DNA of 64,000 bases, taken from assembly GCA_035439505.1 (NCBI GenBank), contig DAORKJ010000005.1, positions 1 to 64,000 of the forward strand, read 5' to 3'. The position numbers were made by a program, and so were the translations under genes. The notes under the pieces were generated by a model, which was given only the letters and a program-made list of their open reading frames with translations, did no database searches and had not been told where the DNA came from. This document shows, piece after piece, positions 55,682 through 64,000 of this stretch. The stretch comes from UBA7236 sp035439505 (GTDB lineage: Bacteria > Bacteroidota > Bacteroidia > Chitinophagales > BACL12). The first letter of the stretch is position 1; each line of letters begins with the position of its first letter.

Positions 55682-55689
55682 TACCTTTG
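55682..55689 (+). promoter_or_regulatory. -7 promoter element of the nuo operon (TACCTTTG)
   Basis: TACCTTTG lies 31 bp before the nuoA ATG and matches TAnnTTTG, implying a leader of about 25 nt. The -33 area is T-rich (TTTTTT) rather than TTTG. Confidence 0.45.
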
Positions 55690-55720
55690 CCGTGCGTTTT
55701 AATAAATCGCTTCGATAAAA

Positions 55721-56101
55721 ATGGAAACAGAGGTAGTTAACAGCCAATTAATTGATTACGCAGCCATATTTGTGCAGTTTGTTGTAGCTGCCGGCTTCGT
55801 ACTTACCACCATTTATTTCGCTCAAAAAATCGGCCCTAAACATAAGTCGGTTAAAAAGTTCGAAAGTTTTGAGTGTGGTCTCGATTCAATTGGTAATGCC
55901 CGCCTTCCATTTTCAGTAAAATATTTCCTTGTGGCTATTCTTTTTGTGTTGTTTGATGTGGAAGTAATTTTCTTTTACCCTTGGGCGGTTAATTTCCGTG
56001 AACTAGGGGAATCAGGTTTTGTTAAGATGTTAGCGTTTATTGCGCCTTTACTCCTCGGCTACTTTTATATTATTAAAAAAGGTGCCCTGAAGTGGGAATA
56101 A
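55721..56101 (+). CDS. nuoA: NADH-quinone oxidoreductase subunit A
   Basis: NuoA (126 aa) is one of the small membrane subunits of complex I, with three hydrophobic segments. The conserved loop FESFECGLDSIGNARLPFS and the acidic segment VLFDVEVIFFYPWA identify it. It is the first gene of the nuo operon, preceded by a -7 box. Confidence 0.95.
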   Translation: METEVVNSQLIDYAAIFVQFVVAAGFVLTTIYFAQKIGPKHKSVKKFESFECGLDSIGNARLPFSVKYFLVAILFVLFDVEVIFFYPWAVNFRELGESGFVKMLAFIAPLLLGYFYIIKKGALKWE

Positions 56102-56187
56102 CTAACTGAGACTGAACATATTTCAGCCCAGCCAGTCTCGAAAATTTAACCGGTTCGCCAAAAACGAATCCTAAAAATATTACCGAC

Positions 56188-56724
56188 GTGGTAAAAGTTA
56201 CAGAAGCACCGGAAATGTATACAGGCGAAGGCTACGGCCTTACCCGCCTCGAAAAAATTGTTGGACTGGCCCGCGCTAACTCCATTTGGCCCCTTCCATT
56301 TGCTACCTCTTGTTGTGGAATAGAATTTATGGCTACCATGGGTGCCACTTACGATCTAGGCCGTTTTGGTGCCGAAAGATTGAGTTTTTCTCCAAGACAA
56401 GCTGATTTGCTTATGGTAATGGGTACCATTTCTAAAAAAATGGGACCCGTACTCAAACAGGTATATATCCAAATGGCCGAACCTAAATGGGTAATTGCCG
56501 TTGGTGCCTGCGCATCAAGTGGCGGTATTTTCGATACCTATTCAGTGTTACAGGGTATCGATAAAGTAATTCCTGTTGATGTATACGTGCCTGGTTGCCC
56601 TCCTCCGCCGGAAGCAATTTTAGATGGCATTATTAAAATTCAGGAACTGATTAAAACCGAAAGCTTCAGAAGAAGAGAATCGGAAGAATATCAAAAATTA
56701 TTGACCAGCTACGGAATAGAATGA
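56188..56724 (+). CDS. nuoB: NADH-quinone oxidoreductase subunit B
   Basis: NuoB (178 aa) carries the N2 [4Fe-4S] cluster that reduces quinone. The ligands are TSCCGIEF (adjacent Cys pair), GACASSGG and PGCPPPPEA. The start is GTG 56188. Its last bases overlap the nuoC ATG by 4 nt (ATGA). The 86-bp gap after nuoA is larger than those elsewhere in the operon. Confidence 0.95.
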   Translation: MVKVTEAPEMYTGEGYGLTRLEKIVGLARANSIWPLPFATSCCGIEFMATMGATYDLGRFGAERLSFSPRQADLLMVMGTISKKMGPVLKQVYIQMAEPKWVIAVGACASSGGIFDTYSVLQGIDKVIPVDVYVPGCPPPPEAILDGIIKIQELIKTESFRRRESEEYQKLLTSYGIE

Positions 56725-57230
56725 GCGATAAAGTAGAAAACGGATTAATCGAAAGCCTCTTAAAAGAGCAATTCGGCGATGCCATACGCAGCGTGGAAGA
56801 ATCATACGGTATGCTTGATATCGTAGTGAAACGCGAAAAAATTATCGAAATTATTACCTGGTTGCGCGATAGTAGTCTGCTAAGTTTTAATTTTTTAACC
56901 AGCCTCTGCGGAATGCATTTTCCCGATAATAAAGGAGAAGAATTAGGTGTGGTTTACCATATGCACAGTTTTGCCAATAATAAACGCATTCGTTTACATA
57001 TCCTGTTTTCAATCAGCGACCCTGTTGTGCCAACTGTAACCGGATTATATAGAACTGCAAACTGGATGGAACGCGAAACATTCGATTTTTTTGGCATTAA
57101 ATTCACCGGCCACCCTGATTTAAGAAGAATATTGAATATGGAAGATATGCAGTATCATCCGTTGTTAAAACAATATCCGCTTGAAGACGGAACCAGAACC
57201 GATAAAGAAGATAAATATTTCGGACGTTAA
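56721..57230 (+). CDS. nuoC: NADH-quinone oxidoreductase subunit C
   Basis: NuoC (169 aa), separate from nuoD, unlike the fused nuoCD of E. coli. The family segment ERETFDFFGIKFTGHPDLRRIL and C-terminal YPLEDG are clear. It is a peripheral-arm subunit of complex I. Its start overlaps nuoB by 4 nt. Confidence 0.94.
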   Translation: MSDKVENGLIESLLKEQFGDAIRSVEESYGMLDIVVKREKIIEIITWLRDSSLLSFNFLTSLCGMHFPDNKGEELGVVYHMHSFANNKRIRLHILFSISDPVVPTVTGLYRTANWMERETFDFFGIKFTGHPDLRRILNMEDMQYHPLLKQYPLEDGTRTDKEDKYFGR

Positions 57231-57279
57231 CCGAACTTAATAAAAGGGCGAAATTATTTTTCCCCAAATAAAAAAAACG

Positions 57280-58524
57280 ATGAGTGATATTCAATTAAGC
57301 AATAACAAAAAAGACCGCCAGTTTTTAAATGGTGTGGAGCAATCTGATGAGGAATTAAAACAATATAATTACCTCAACCTCGGACCAACTCACCCGGCTA
57401 CGCACGGTATTTTCCAAAACATTTTAAAAATGGATGGAGAAATAATTATCGATGCTCAGCCTACTATCGGTTATATTCATCGCGCTTTCGAAAAACTGGC
57501 TGAACATCGCCCGTATTATCAGGTAACACCAATTACCGACCGCTTAAATTATTGTTCTTCTCCAATTAATAATATCGGCTGGCATATGACAGTCGAAAAA
57601 TTACTCAATGTAAAAACACCTAAAAAAGTGGATTACATGCGGGTAATTATTATGGAATTAGCACGTATTGCCGACCATATTGTTTGTAATTCGGTAATTG
57701 CCGTTGATACCGGAGCATTAACCGGATTTTTATATGTATTTCAGTGGAGAGAAAAAATTTACGAATTATACGAACAAATTTGCGGCGCAAGATTAACTAC
57801 AAATATTGGTCGTATTGGTGGATTTGAACGCGATTTTACACCTGATGTGTATCGCCGTTTAGATGAGTTTCTAAAAGATTTCCCTAAAGCATTAAAAGAA
57901 TTCGAAAACATGGTAATGCGCAACCGCATTTTCATGGATAGAACAATTAAAACAGGACCTATTTCCGGCGAACGCGCTTTGGAATACGGATTTACTGGAC
58001 CAAATTTACGCGCTGCAGGTGTAGATTATGATGTGCGTGTGATGACACCTTACAGCAGTTATGAAGATTTTGATTTTATTATTCCGATTGGAACTCAGGG
58101 CGATACTTACGATAGATTTTGTGTTCGTGAAGAAGAAATGTGGCAAAGCTTAAGTATTATTCGTCAGGCTTTAGATAAAATGCCTAAAACAAATGAATTT
58201 TTTGCCGACGTTCCTGAATTTTATTTGCCTCCGAAAGATGCAGTTTATAATACCATGGAAGGATTAATCTGGCATTTTAAAATTGTAATGGGCGAAGTAA
58301 ATGTTCCAAAAGGTCAGGTATATCATTGTGTGGAAGGTGGAAATGGTGAGTTAGGATTTTATTTAGTGAGCGATGGTGGTCGTCAGCCTTTCCGTTTGCA
58401 TTTCAGAAGACCATGTTTTATTTATTATCAGGCATATCCTGAAATGATTAAAGGTGCTTTATTAAGTGATGCCATTATTACCATGAGCAGCATGAACGTA
58501 ATTGCAGGAGAATTAGATGCGTAA
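57280..58524 (+). CDS. nuoD: NADH-quinone oxidoreductase subunit D
   Basis: NuoD (414 aa) is the 49-kDa-type subunit that forms the quinone site with NuoB. The conserved GPTHPATHG, GYIHRAFEKLAEHR and RVMTPYSSYEDFDF segments are present. The protein has an N-terminal extension of about 30 residues before GPTHP. nuoE follows after 40 bp. Confidence 0.96.
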   Translation: MSDIQLSNNKKDRQFLNGVEQSDEELKQYNYLNLGPTHPATHGIFQNILKMDGEIIIDAQPTIGYIHRAFEKLAEHRPYYQVTPITDRLNYCSSPINNIGWHMTVEKLLNVKTPKKVDYMRVIIMELARIADHIVCNSVIAVDTGALTGFLYVFQWREKIYELYEQICGARLTTNIGRIGGFERDFTPDVYRRLDEFLKDFPKALKEFENMVMRNRIFMDRTIKTGPISGERALEYGFTGPNLRAAGVDYDVRVMTPYSSYEDFDFIIPIGTQGDTYDRFCVREEEMWQSLSIIRQALDKMPKTNEFFADVPEFYLPPKDAVYNTMEGLIWHFKIVMGEVNVPKGQVYHCVEGGNGELGFYLVSDGGRQPFRLHFRRPCFIYYQAYPEMIKGALLSDAIITMSSMNVIAGELDA

Positions 58525-58564
58525 TTTATTGATCTCCTGAAAGGGAGTAATTTTTATATTAGTA

Positions 58565-59086
58565 ATGACAGAAGTACAAAAAATTGAATTTTCACCGGAA
58601 GCGATGCTCGAAGTTAGCCGCATCGTAAGTCATTATCCGCAAGATAAAATGAAATCTGCGCTGTTGCCGGTGTTACATATTGCACAAAACGAATTTGGCG
58701 GATGGTTAAGTGCAGAAACAATGGATTATGTTGCGCGATTGTTACATATTCATCCAATTGAAGTGTATGAAGTGGCAACATTTTATTCGATGTATAATAC
58801 CAAACCGGTAGGAAAAATTTTAATTGAAGTGTGCCAGACAGGTCCGTGTTGTTTAAATGGTGCTGAAAAAATTGTCAGCTACATCGAAAAAAAATTAAAT
58901 ATCAAAGTTGGTGAAACAACAAAAGATAACATGTTTACTTTAAAAACTGTGGAATGTTTAGGTGCTTGTGGATATGCACCTATGTTTCAAATTGGCGAAA
59001 CATTTTATGAGCATTTAACGGAAGAAAAAGTAGATCAGATTTTAGAAAATCTGAAACAGGAAAAATTAAAAGCAATAAATAATTGA
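58565..59086 (+). CDS. nuoE: NADH-quinone oxidoreductase subunit E
   Basis: NuoE (173 aa) carries the [2Fe-2S] cluster N1a of the NADH-binding module. The four Cys are CQTGPCC near 97 and CLGACG near 137. The N-terminal helix bundle (SHYPQDKMKSALLPVL) matches the 24-kDa family. Confidence 0.94.
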   Translation: MTEVQKIEFSPEAMLEVSRIVSHYPQDKMKSALLPVLHIAQNEFGGWLSAETMDYVARLLHIHPIEVYEVATFYSMYNTKPVGKILIEVCQTGPCCLNGAEKIVSYIEKKLNIKVGETTKDNMFTLKTVECLGACGYAPMFQIGETFYEHLTEEKVDQILENLKQEKLKAINN

Positions 59087-59113
59087 TGCTCACGTAGCAT
59101 ATCAAATCATACT

Positions 59114-60460
59114 ATGGGTCGCAAATTATTATTAGAACATCTGAATAAAGCCAACATCAACACGATGGAAGGTTACCTTCAAAACGGAGGTTATCGTTCA
59201 GTTGAAAAAGCTTTAAAAAAAATGACACCTGATGAAATTACCGAAGAGGTAAAAAAATCAGGATTGCGCGGTCGCGGCGGCGCTGGGTTTGCTACGGGAA
59301 TGAAATGGAGTTTCCTCGATAAAAATTCAGGTAAACCACGTTATTTATTATGTAATGCAGATGAAAGTGAACCGGGCACATTTAAGGATAGATTATTAAT
59401 GGAAAAAATCCCTCACCTATTAATTGAAGGGATGATTGTTTCCAGTTATGCTTTAGGTTGTCGTACTTCCTATATTTATATCCGCGGTGAATACATGTTT
59501 ATTTTGCGCATTTTAGAAAAGGCAATTGCTGAAGCTTACGCTAAAGGATTTTTAGGAGAAAATATTTTAGGTAGCGGATATTCACTCGACTTACATGTGC
59601 ATCCGGGTGCAGGTGCTTATATCTGTGGTGAAGAAACGGCATTAATCGAATCACTTGAAGGTAAACGTGGTAACCCGCGAATTAAACCACCATTTCCTGC
59701 TATTGCCGGATTATGGGGTTGCCCGACAATTGTAAACAATGTTGAATCTATTGCTGCTGTTGTTCCTATTATTAACGATGGTGGCGATGAATATGCAAAA
59801 ATCGGTATTGGAAAATCAACCGGTACAAAATTAATTTCGGCATCAGGTAATATTAATAAACCTGGAGTGTATGAAATTGAAATGGGCATTTCAGTTGAAG
59901 AATTTATTTATTCAGATGAATATTGCGGAGGCATAAAAAATAATTTGGAATTAAAAGCCTGTGTTCCGGGTGGAAGTTCAGTGCCAATTTTGCCAAAACA
60001 TTTATTGTTAAAAATGAGTGATGGTAATCCGCGTTTAATGACTTACGAAAGTTTAAGTGAAGGTGGATTTGCAACCGGAAGTATGTTAGGCTCCGGCGGA
60101 TTTATTGTGTATGATGAAAAAGCATGTATTGTTCGCAACACATGGAACTTTGCACGTTTTTATCATCATGAAAGTTGTGGTCAGTGTTCACCTTGCCGCG
60201 AAGGAACCGGCTGGATGGAACGTGTGTTACATAATATAGAATACGGTCACGGAAAAATGGAAGATATAGATTTGTTATGGGATATTCAGCGCAAAATTGA
60301 GGGCAATACCATTTGTCCTTTAGGTGATGCAGCTGCATGGCCCGTAGCTGCAGCAATTCGTCATTTCCGTCACGAATTTGAATATCATGTGAAATATCCG
60401 AATCGCGTGTTTGATGAAGACCACGTGTATCAACCGGAAATGAAAATGCAAAAAGTGTAA
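59114..60460 (+). CDS. nuoF: NADH-quinone oxidoreductase subunit F
   Basis: NuoF (448 aa) binds NADH, FMN and the N3 [4Fe-4S] cluster. GLRGRGGAGFATGMKW near 50 (NADH), CNADESEPGTFKDR near 80 (FMN) and ESCGQCSPCREG near 355 (cluster) are conserved. Length is near the family usual of about 430-450 aa. nuoG follows after 27 bp. Confidence 0.96.
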   Translation: MGRKLLLEHLNKANINTMEGYLQNGGYRSVEKALKKMTPDEITEEVKKSGLRGRGGAGFATGMKWSFLDKNSGKPRYLLCNADESEPGTFKDRLLMEKIPHLLIEGMIVSSYALGCRTSYIYIRGEYMFILRILEKAIAEAYAKGFLGENILGSGYSLDLHVHPGAGAYICGEETALIESLEGKRGNPRIKPPFPAIAGLWGCPTIVNNVESIAAVVPIINDGGDEYAKIGIGKSTGTKLISASGNINKPGVYEIEMGISVEEFIYSDEYCGGIKNNLELKACVPGGSSVPILPKHLLLKMSDGNPRLMTYESLSEGGFATGSMLGSGGFIVYDEKACIVRNTWNFARFYHHESCGQCSPCREGTGWMERVLHNIEYGHGKMEDIDLLWDIQRKIEGNTICPLGDAAAWPVAAAIRHFRHEFEYHVKYPNRVFDEDHVYQPEMKMQKV

Positions 60461-60487
60461 AGCAATTAATTGTTATAAAATAATAAC

Positions 60488-61435
60488 ATGCCAAAAGTAA
60501 CAATAGACGATATCACCATTGACGTTCCCGCAGGAACTACCATTCTGGAAGCAGCCAGAATGATAGGCGAAAATGTGCCGCCGGCAATGTGTTATTATTC
60601 CAAATTAAAAGGAAGCGGAGGAAAATGTCGCGTGTGTTTGGTTAAAGTAACCAAAGGAAGCGAAAAAGACCCGCGCCCTATGCCAAAATTAGTTGCGAGT
60701 TGTCGCACTGCGGTGATGGATGGCATGGAAGTAAAAAATGTAACCTCTCCTGAAGTAATTGAAGCAAGAAAAGGTGTGGTGGAATTTTTATTGGTAAACC
60801 ATCCTCTCGATTGCCCCGTTTGCGATCAGGCCGGTGAATGTCATTTACAGGATTTAAGTTACGAGCACGGTGCTGCACAAAGCCGTTACGAATTTAAAAG
60901 AAGAACTTTTGAAACAAGAGATATCGGCGATAAAATAAAATTGCATATGAATAGATGCATTTTATGTTATCGTTGTACACAAGTTGCCGACCAGTTAACT
61001 GATCAACGCGTGCATGGTGTTTTAGGAAGAGGTGAAGTTTCTGAAATTTCAACTTATATCGAAACAGCCATAGACAACGAATTTTCAGGTAATATGATTG
61101 ACGTTTGTCCGGTTGGTGCTTTAACAGATAAAACATTCCGTTTTAAATCAAGAGTGTGGTTCACCAAACCTGTGTATGCGCATCGTAATTGCACAAAATG
61201 TACAGGTAAAGTTACACTGTGGTATCAGGGAGAAGAAGTGTTGCGTGTAACCAGCCGCAAAGATCAGTGGGGCGAAAGTGAAGCATTTATCTGTAACGAA
61301 TGTCGTTTCGATAAAAAAGCAACTGCCGATTGGAAAATTGAAGGGCCGGCACATGTTGACCGCCACTCGGTGATTTCACAAAATCATTACGAGCTGCCTT
61401 TCGAATTACCGGTAACGCAGAAGAAATTGCAGTAG
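60488..61435 (+). CDS. nuoG: NADH-quinone oxidoreductase subunit G, short form
   Basis: 315 aa, far below the about 900 aa of E. coli NuoG. It keeps the N-terminal [2Fe-2S] domain (CYYSKLKGSGGKCRVC), the HxxxCxxCxxxxxC-type cluster region (CPVCDQAGEC) and the N4-type ligands (MNRCILCYRC, IDVCPVGAL). It ends shortly after a CTKC...CNEC quartet, without the molybdopterin-like domain. Short NuoG is usual in Bacteroidota, so I do not read it as a broken gene. The gap to nuoH (273 bp) is long and full of repeats. Confidence 0.93.
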   Translation: MPKVTIDDITIDVPAGTTILEAARMIGENVPPAMCYYSKLKGSGGKCRVCLVKVTKGSEKDPRPMPKLVASCRTAVMDGMEVKNVTSPEVIEARKGVVEFLLVNHPLDCPVCDQAGECHLQDLSYEHGAAQSRYEFKRRTFETRDIGDKIKLHMNRCILCYRCTQVADQLTDQRVHGVLGRGEVSEISTYIETAIDNEFSGNMIDVCPVGALTDKTFRFKSRVWFTKPVYAHRNCTKCTGKVTLWYQGEEVLRVTSRKDQWGESEAFICNECRFDKKATADWKIEGPAHVDRHSVISQNHYELPFELPVTQKKLQ

Positions 61436-61708
61436 GGAAAAAAATGAACAGCCGATTGAGCAGGATTGAAACAATCCCGATAGTTATCAGGAGAGCAAAA
61501 TTGAATCAAGTTTGATAGGGATTAGGGGAATCAAAATAGAGTTATTCCGAAATCAATTAGGTTAAACTTAATTGATTTTTATAAATAAATTTTATAAATA
61601 AAAAGAACAAGTAGAAGCAGTTTTTAACCATAAAGAGCGAACCGAAATTTTGTTCAATTTTGTTCAATTCTGTTTCAATAATAAAATACCAAACACCGTA
61701 TCATCCAA
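61436..61708. repeat. Repeat-bearing spacer between nuoG and nuoH
   Basis: A hairpin with perfect 9-bp arms AATCAATTA (61551-61559) and TAATTGATT (61569-61577) is followed by a short T-run, so it could attenuate the operon. A degenerate copy of the dispersed palindrome lies near 61475-61490. Decamers TGTTCAATTT and TGTTCAATTC stand at 61651-61670, inverted relative to those past nuoH. No gene is seen. Confidence 0.6.
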
Positions 61709-62749
61709 ATGATCGACCCGATATTAATATTTAAAATAATTCTCGTTGTAGTGCTTTTTGCATTATCACTTGCAATTGCCGCATATAGTACTTATGCTGA
61801 ACGTAAAGTAGCAGCATTTATGCAAGACCGCCTTGGACCAAATCGTGCAGGACCATTTGGGTTGTTGCAACCTTTAGCCGATGGTGTTAAAATGTTTATG
61901 AAAGAAGATTTTATTCCTGCAGCATCTAATCGATTTTTATTTATTGCAGGTCCTGCTATTACTATGATTACGGCATTAATGACAAGTGCGGTAATTCCAT
62001 GGGGACCAAATGTTACCATTAATGGAACCAGTGTACCATTGCAGGTAGCGGATATTAATATTGGTGTATTATATGTATTAGGAGTTGTGAGTTTAGGGGT
62101 TTACGGAATTATGATTGGTGGATGGGCTTCTAATAATAAATATTCATTACTTGGAGCCGTTCGTGCATCAAGCCAAATGATTAGTTATGAATTAGCAATG
62201 GGTATGAGCATAATTGCTGTTGTAATGTCAACCGGCTCATTAAGTTTAGGAAGTATTGTAAATGCACAAAGCGATTGGGCAGGTATGAATTGGAACGTAT
62301 TTGTTCAGCCACTCGGATGTTTAATTTTTATTATTTGTGCTTTTGCTGAATGTAACAGAACACCTTTCGATTTGCCCGAATCGGAAACCGAGTTAGTTGG
62401 TGGATTCCATACTGAATACAGTTCAATGAAACTTGGATTCTTTTTATTCGCCGAATATGTAAATATGTTTATCTCAAGCGCAATGATTACCTGCTTGTAT
62501 TTTGGCGGATATAATTTTCCAGGTATGGAAGCGGTTCAGGGGTCAGTTGGTGAAATATGGTTTGTGCTGATTTGTGTAGCGGTAATGTTTGCTAAAGTTT
62601 TGTTCTTCGTATTCTTCTTTATGTGGATTCGCTGGACAATACCAAGATTCCGTTTCGACCAGTTGTTGAATTTAGGATGGAAAGTGTTACTCCCGTTGTC
62701 GATATTAAATGTATTGATTACAGGAGCGGTGATTATATTTTTGAATTGA
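61709..62749 (+). CDS. nuoH: NADH-quinone oxidoreductase subunit H
   Basis: NuoH (346 aa) is the membrane subunit next to the quinone tunnel of complex I, with about eight hydrophobic segments. The conserved AERKVAAFMQDRLGPNRAG loop and the acidic FAECNRTPFDLPESETELVGGF loop are clear. It is separated from nuoI by the inserted four-helix gene and by repeats on both sides. Confidence 0.96.
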   Translation: MIDPILIFKIILVVVLFALSLAIAAYSTYAERKVAAFMQDRLGPNRAGPFGLLQPLADGVKMFMKEDFIPAASNRFLFIAGPAITMITALMTSAVIPWGPNVTINGTSVPLQVADINIGVLYVLGVVSLGVYGIMIGGWASNNKYSLLGAVRASSQMISYELAMGMSIIAVVMSTGSLSLGSIVNAQSDWAGMNWNVFVQPLGCLIFIICAFAECNRTPFDLPESETELVGGFHTEYSSMKLGFFLFAEYVNMFISSAMITCLYFGGYNFPGMEAVQGSVGEIWFVLICVAVMFAKVLFFVFFFMWIRWTIPRFRFDQLLNLGWKVLLPLSILNVLITGAVIIFLN

Positions 62750-62935
62750 AGCAAAATTGAACAAAATTGAGCAAGATTGAAGCAAAATTGAGCAATCCCG
62801 ATAGCTATCGGGAGAAGCAAAATTGAACAAGTTAGAAATCATCTCGATATTTATCGAGAATAAAATTTAAAAATTTTGCCTCAATTTTGATCAATTAATA
62901 AATATTTTATTTTTTAACCCTTAGAAATAGTTTTT
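62750..62935. repeat. Decamer repeats and palindrome after nuoH
   Basis: Near-tandem decamers of the type AAATTGAACA/AAATTGAGCA fill 62751-62795. The palindrome CCCGATAGCTATCGGG is at 62797-62812 and a weaker TCTCGATA/TATCGAGA hairpin is near 62844-62861. No gene is seen. Confidence 0.7.
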
Positions 62936-63325
62936 GTGCATCCTGATTTATTAAAGGCCAGGACGAAAAAATTTGCAATAGCTTGTTTAGAAATTTGCAA
63001 ACGTATTCCTCCGGTGCCTGAAAACAATGTTCTTAAAATACAATTATCAAAATCCGGCACCTCTGTAGGAGCTAACTATAGGGCAGCTTGTAGAGCAAGG
63101 TCTCAAAATGAGTTTATTGCTAAGTTGTCAATAGTTAATGAAGAAGCAGATGAAAGTTGTTATTGGTTGGAAGTGATTACAGAAGGCAAAGTATTAGCCG
63201 ATGCTGAAACTATTAAATTGCTTAAAGAAGCAAATGAATTAAATGCCATTTTTACGGCATCGGCAAAAACAGCGAAAATGAATCGTTGGCTCAAGCAACA
63301 AGGTGATAAGAAGATTGATAGTTGA
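62936..63325 (+). CDS. Four-helix-bundle protein (23S rRNA intervening-sequence type) inside the nuo operon
   Basis: 129 aa from GTG 62936, helical throughout. The segments IQLSKSGTSVGANYRAACRA and EEADESCYWLEVI mark the four-helix-bundle family first known from ORFs in 23S rRNA intervening sequences, here in an ordinary protein-coding place. It is in the same direction as nuoH and nuoI, flanked by AATTGAACAA-type repeats on both sides. Unrelated to complex I, it may have inserted with those repeats. Function is unknown. Confidence 0.82.
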   Translation: MHPDLLKARTKKFAIACLEICKRIPPVPENNVLKIQLSKSGTSVGANYRAACRARSQNEFIAKLSIVNEEADESCYWLEVITEGKVLADAETIKLLKEANELNAIFTASAKTAKMNRWLKQQGDKKIDS

Positions 63326-63416
63326 GAAAAAATTGAACAAAATTGAACAAAATTGAACAAGATTGATCAAAATTGAACAATCTTGTTCAATCTTGATCAA
63401 TTAAAAAATACAAACA
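63326..63416. repeat. Tandem 10-bp repeats ending in an 18-bp hairpin before nuoI
   Basis: Decamers AATTGAACAA stand at 63331, 63341, 63351 and 63371, with GATTGATCAA at 63361. The last two form one arm (63363-63380) of a hairpin whose other arm is 63383-63400, 18 bp with one mismatch and a 2-nt loop. It ends 16 bp before the nuoI start and so is within its leader. Confidence 0.85.
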
Positions 63417-63965
63417 ATGCAAAGTTTAACTAACAGAAGTAGAGTAGTAACAAACAAGAAGATGACCCTCTCGGAGCGTCTTTACTTGCCTGCTATTTTG
63501 GGTGGATTGCGCATTACGATGTCGCATTTTTTCACTAAAAAAGTTACCGTAAACTACCCTGAAGAAACGCGCGAACACAGCAAAGTGTTTCGCGGAGTGC
63601 ACGTGTTGAAACGCGATGAAGAAGGACGTGAAAATTGCACCGCTTGCGGACTTTGTGCTGTTGCCTGCCCTGCAGAAGCAATTACGATAGTTGCCGATGA
63701 ACGTCAGAAAGGTGAAGAACATTTATACCGTGAAGAAAAGTATGCTGCAGAATATAATATTAATATGTTGCGTTGCATTTTTTGCGGTTTATGCGAAGAA
63801 GCTTGTCCAAAAGATGCCATTTATTTAACCGATAGAATTGCACCAAGTAATTATCAGCGTGATCAATTTTTGTTTACTAAAGATATGTTAGTAGAACCGA
63901 TTGAAAAAGATAAACGAATTGATATCAGCTCACGACGCAAAGGAATTCGCGAAGGAGCAAATTAA
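63417..63965 (+). CDS. nuoI: NADH-quinone oxidoreductase subunit I
   Basis: NuoI (182 aa) is an 8Fe-ferredoxin-type subunit holding clusters N6a and N6b. The two CxxCxxCxxxCP motifs are CTACGLCAVACP and CIFCGLCEEACP. The amphipathic N-terminal helix region and LGGLRITMSHFF are as in the family. nuoJ and later genes lie beyond the window end. Confidence 0.95.
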   Translation: MQSLTNRSRVVTNKKMTLSERLYLPAILGGLRITMSHFFTKKVTVNYPEETREHSKVFRGVHVLKRDEEGRENCTACGLCAVACPAEAITIVADERQKGEEHLYREEKYAAEYNINMLRCIFCGLCEEACPKDAIYLTDRIAPSNYQRDQFLFTKDMLVEPIEKDKRIDISSRRKGIREGAN

Positions 63966-64000
63966 TTAAATAGTAGAACCCAATACAGAACCCGATATAA

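Noticed and set aside
60488..61435. nuoG as a pseudogene
   Set aside because: The frame is intact, ends cleanly, keeps all iron-sulfur ligands of the N-terminal part, and short NuoG is expected in this phylum.
61651..63400. Short regular repeats as a CRISPR array
   Set aside because: Units are 10 bp in direct contact, without unique spacers, and there are no cas genes.
1..64000. tRNA, rRNA, prophage or transposase genes
   Set aside because: All spacers over about 70 bp were read for tRNA-like T-arm sequence and for recombinase motifs in the translated frames; none were found.

Overview
The window is a 64 kb stretch of an AT-rich chromosome from a member of the Bacteroidota, probably an environmental, metagenome-assembled genome. 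The evidence for the phylum is direct. At least seven secreted proteins end in type IX secretion (T9SS) sorting domains (six type A, one type B). Bacteroidota-type TAnnTTTG promoter elements precede several genes and Shine-Dalgarno sequences are weak or absent. NuoG is a short form without the molybdopterin half, and many lipoproteins and outer-membrane barrels are present. A run of exactly 100 N at 7569-7668 marks an assembly gap. The 55 bases on either side of it are identical, which looks like an unmerged assembly overlap.

Layout. 1-7.1 kb: tryptophanase and RadA on the minus strand, then divergently a HerA/DUF853 ATPase, an OmpA-type lipoprotein and TatC. 7.1-7.85 kb: gene-free repeats with the gap. 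7.85-19 kb: mostly plus-strand housekeeping and envelope genes (RpiB, M28 peptidase, TPM-domain membrane protein, Tat-type flavin oxidase lipoprotein, nitroreductase, outer-membrane barrel, MeaB, a trans-sulfuration PLP enzyme). 19-22 kb: minus-strand membrane genes (DUF1361, DgkA, an EEP-family protein, a winged-helix regulator with its membrane partner). 22.2-26.3 kb: three tandem paralogues of a T9SS-exported, SGNH-hydrolase-like family. 26.3-34 kb: ThiL, acyl-CoA ligase, M61 peptidase, methylmalonyl-CoA epimerase and an iscS-iscU-iscA cluster.

34.3-48.9 kb is the most unusual part. Two large repeat-rich T9SS proteins on the plus strand converge on a tightly packed eight-gene minus-strand operon. 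Its first gene encodes a third such protein. Then come a P-loop NTPase of unknown role, a single-chain ABC exporter, a small lipoprotein, two YD-repeat proteins, a DUF2490 outer-membrane barrel and an isoaspartyl-peptidase lipoprotein. Overlaps of 4-20 nt suggest translational coupling. I do not recognise this as a described system.

49-64 kb: a double-AAA+ CbbX/SpoVK-like protein, PPK2, another T9SS protein, an ECF sigma/anti-sigma pair (both with TTG starts) and the nuoABCDEFGHI part of the complex I operon. A four-helix-bundle (23S rRNA intervening-sequence type) gene and families of 10-bp repeats interrupt the nuo genes between nuoH and nuoI. The operon continues past the window end. No rRNA, tRNA, CRISPR array, prophage or transposase was found.
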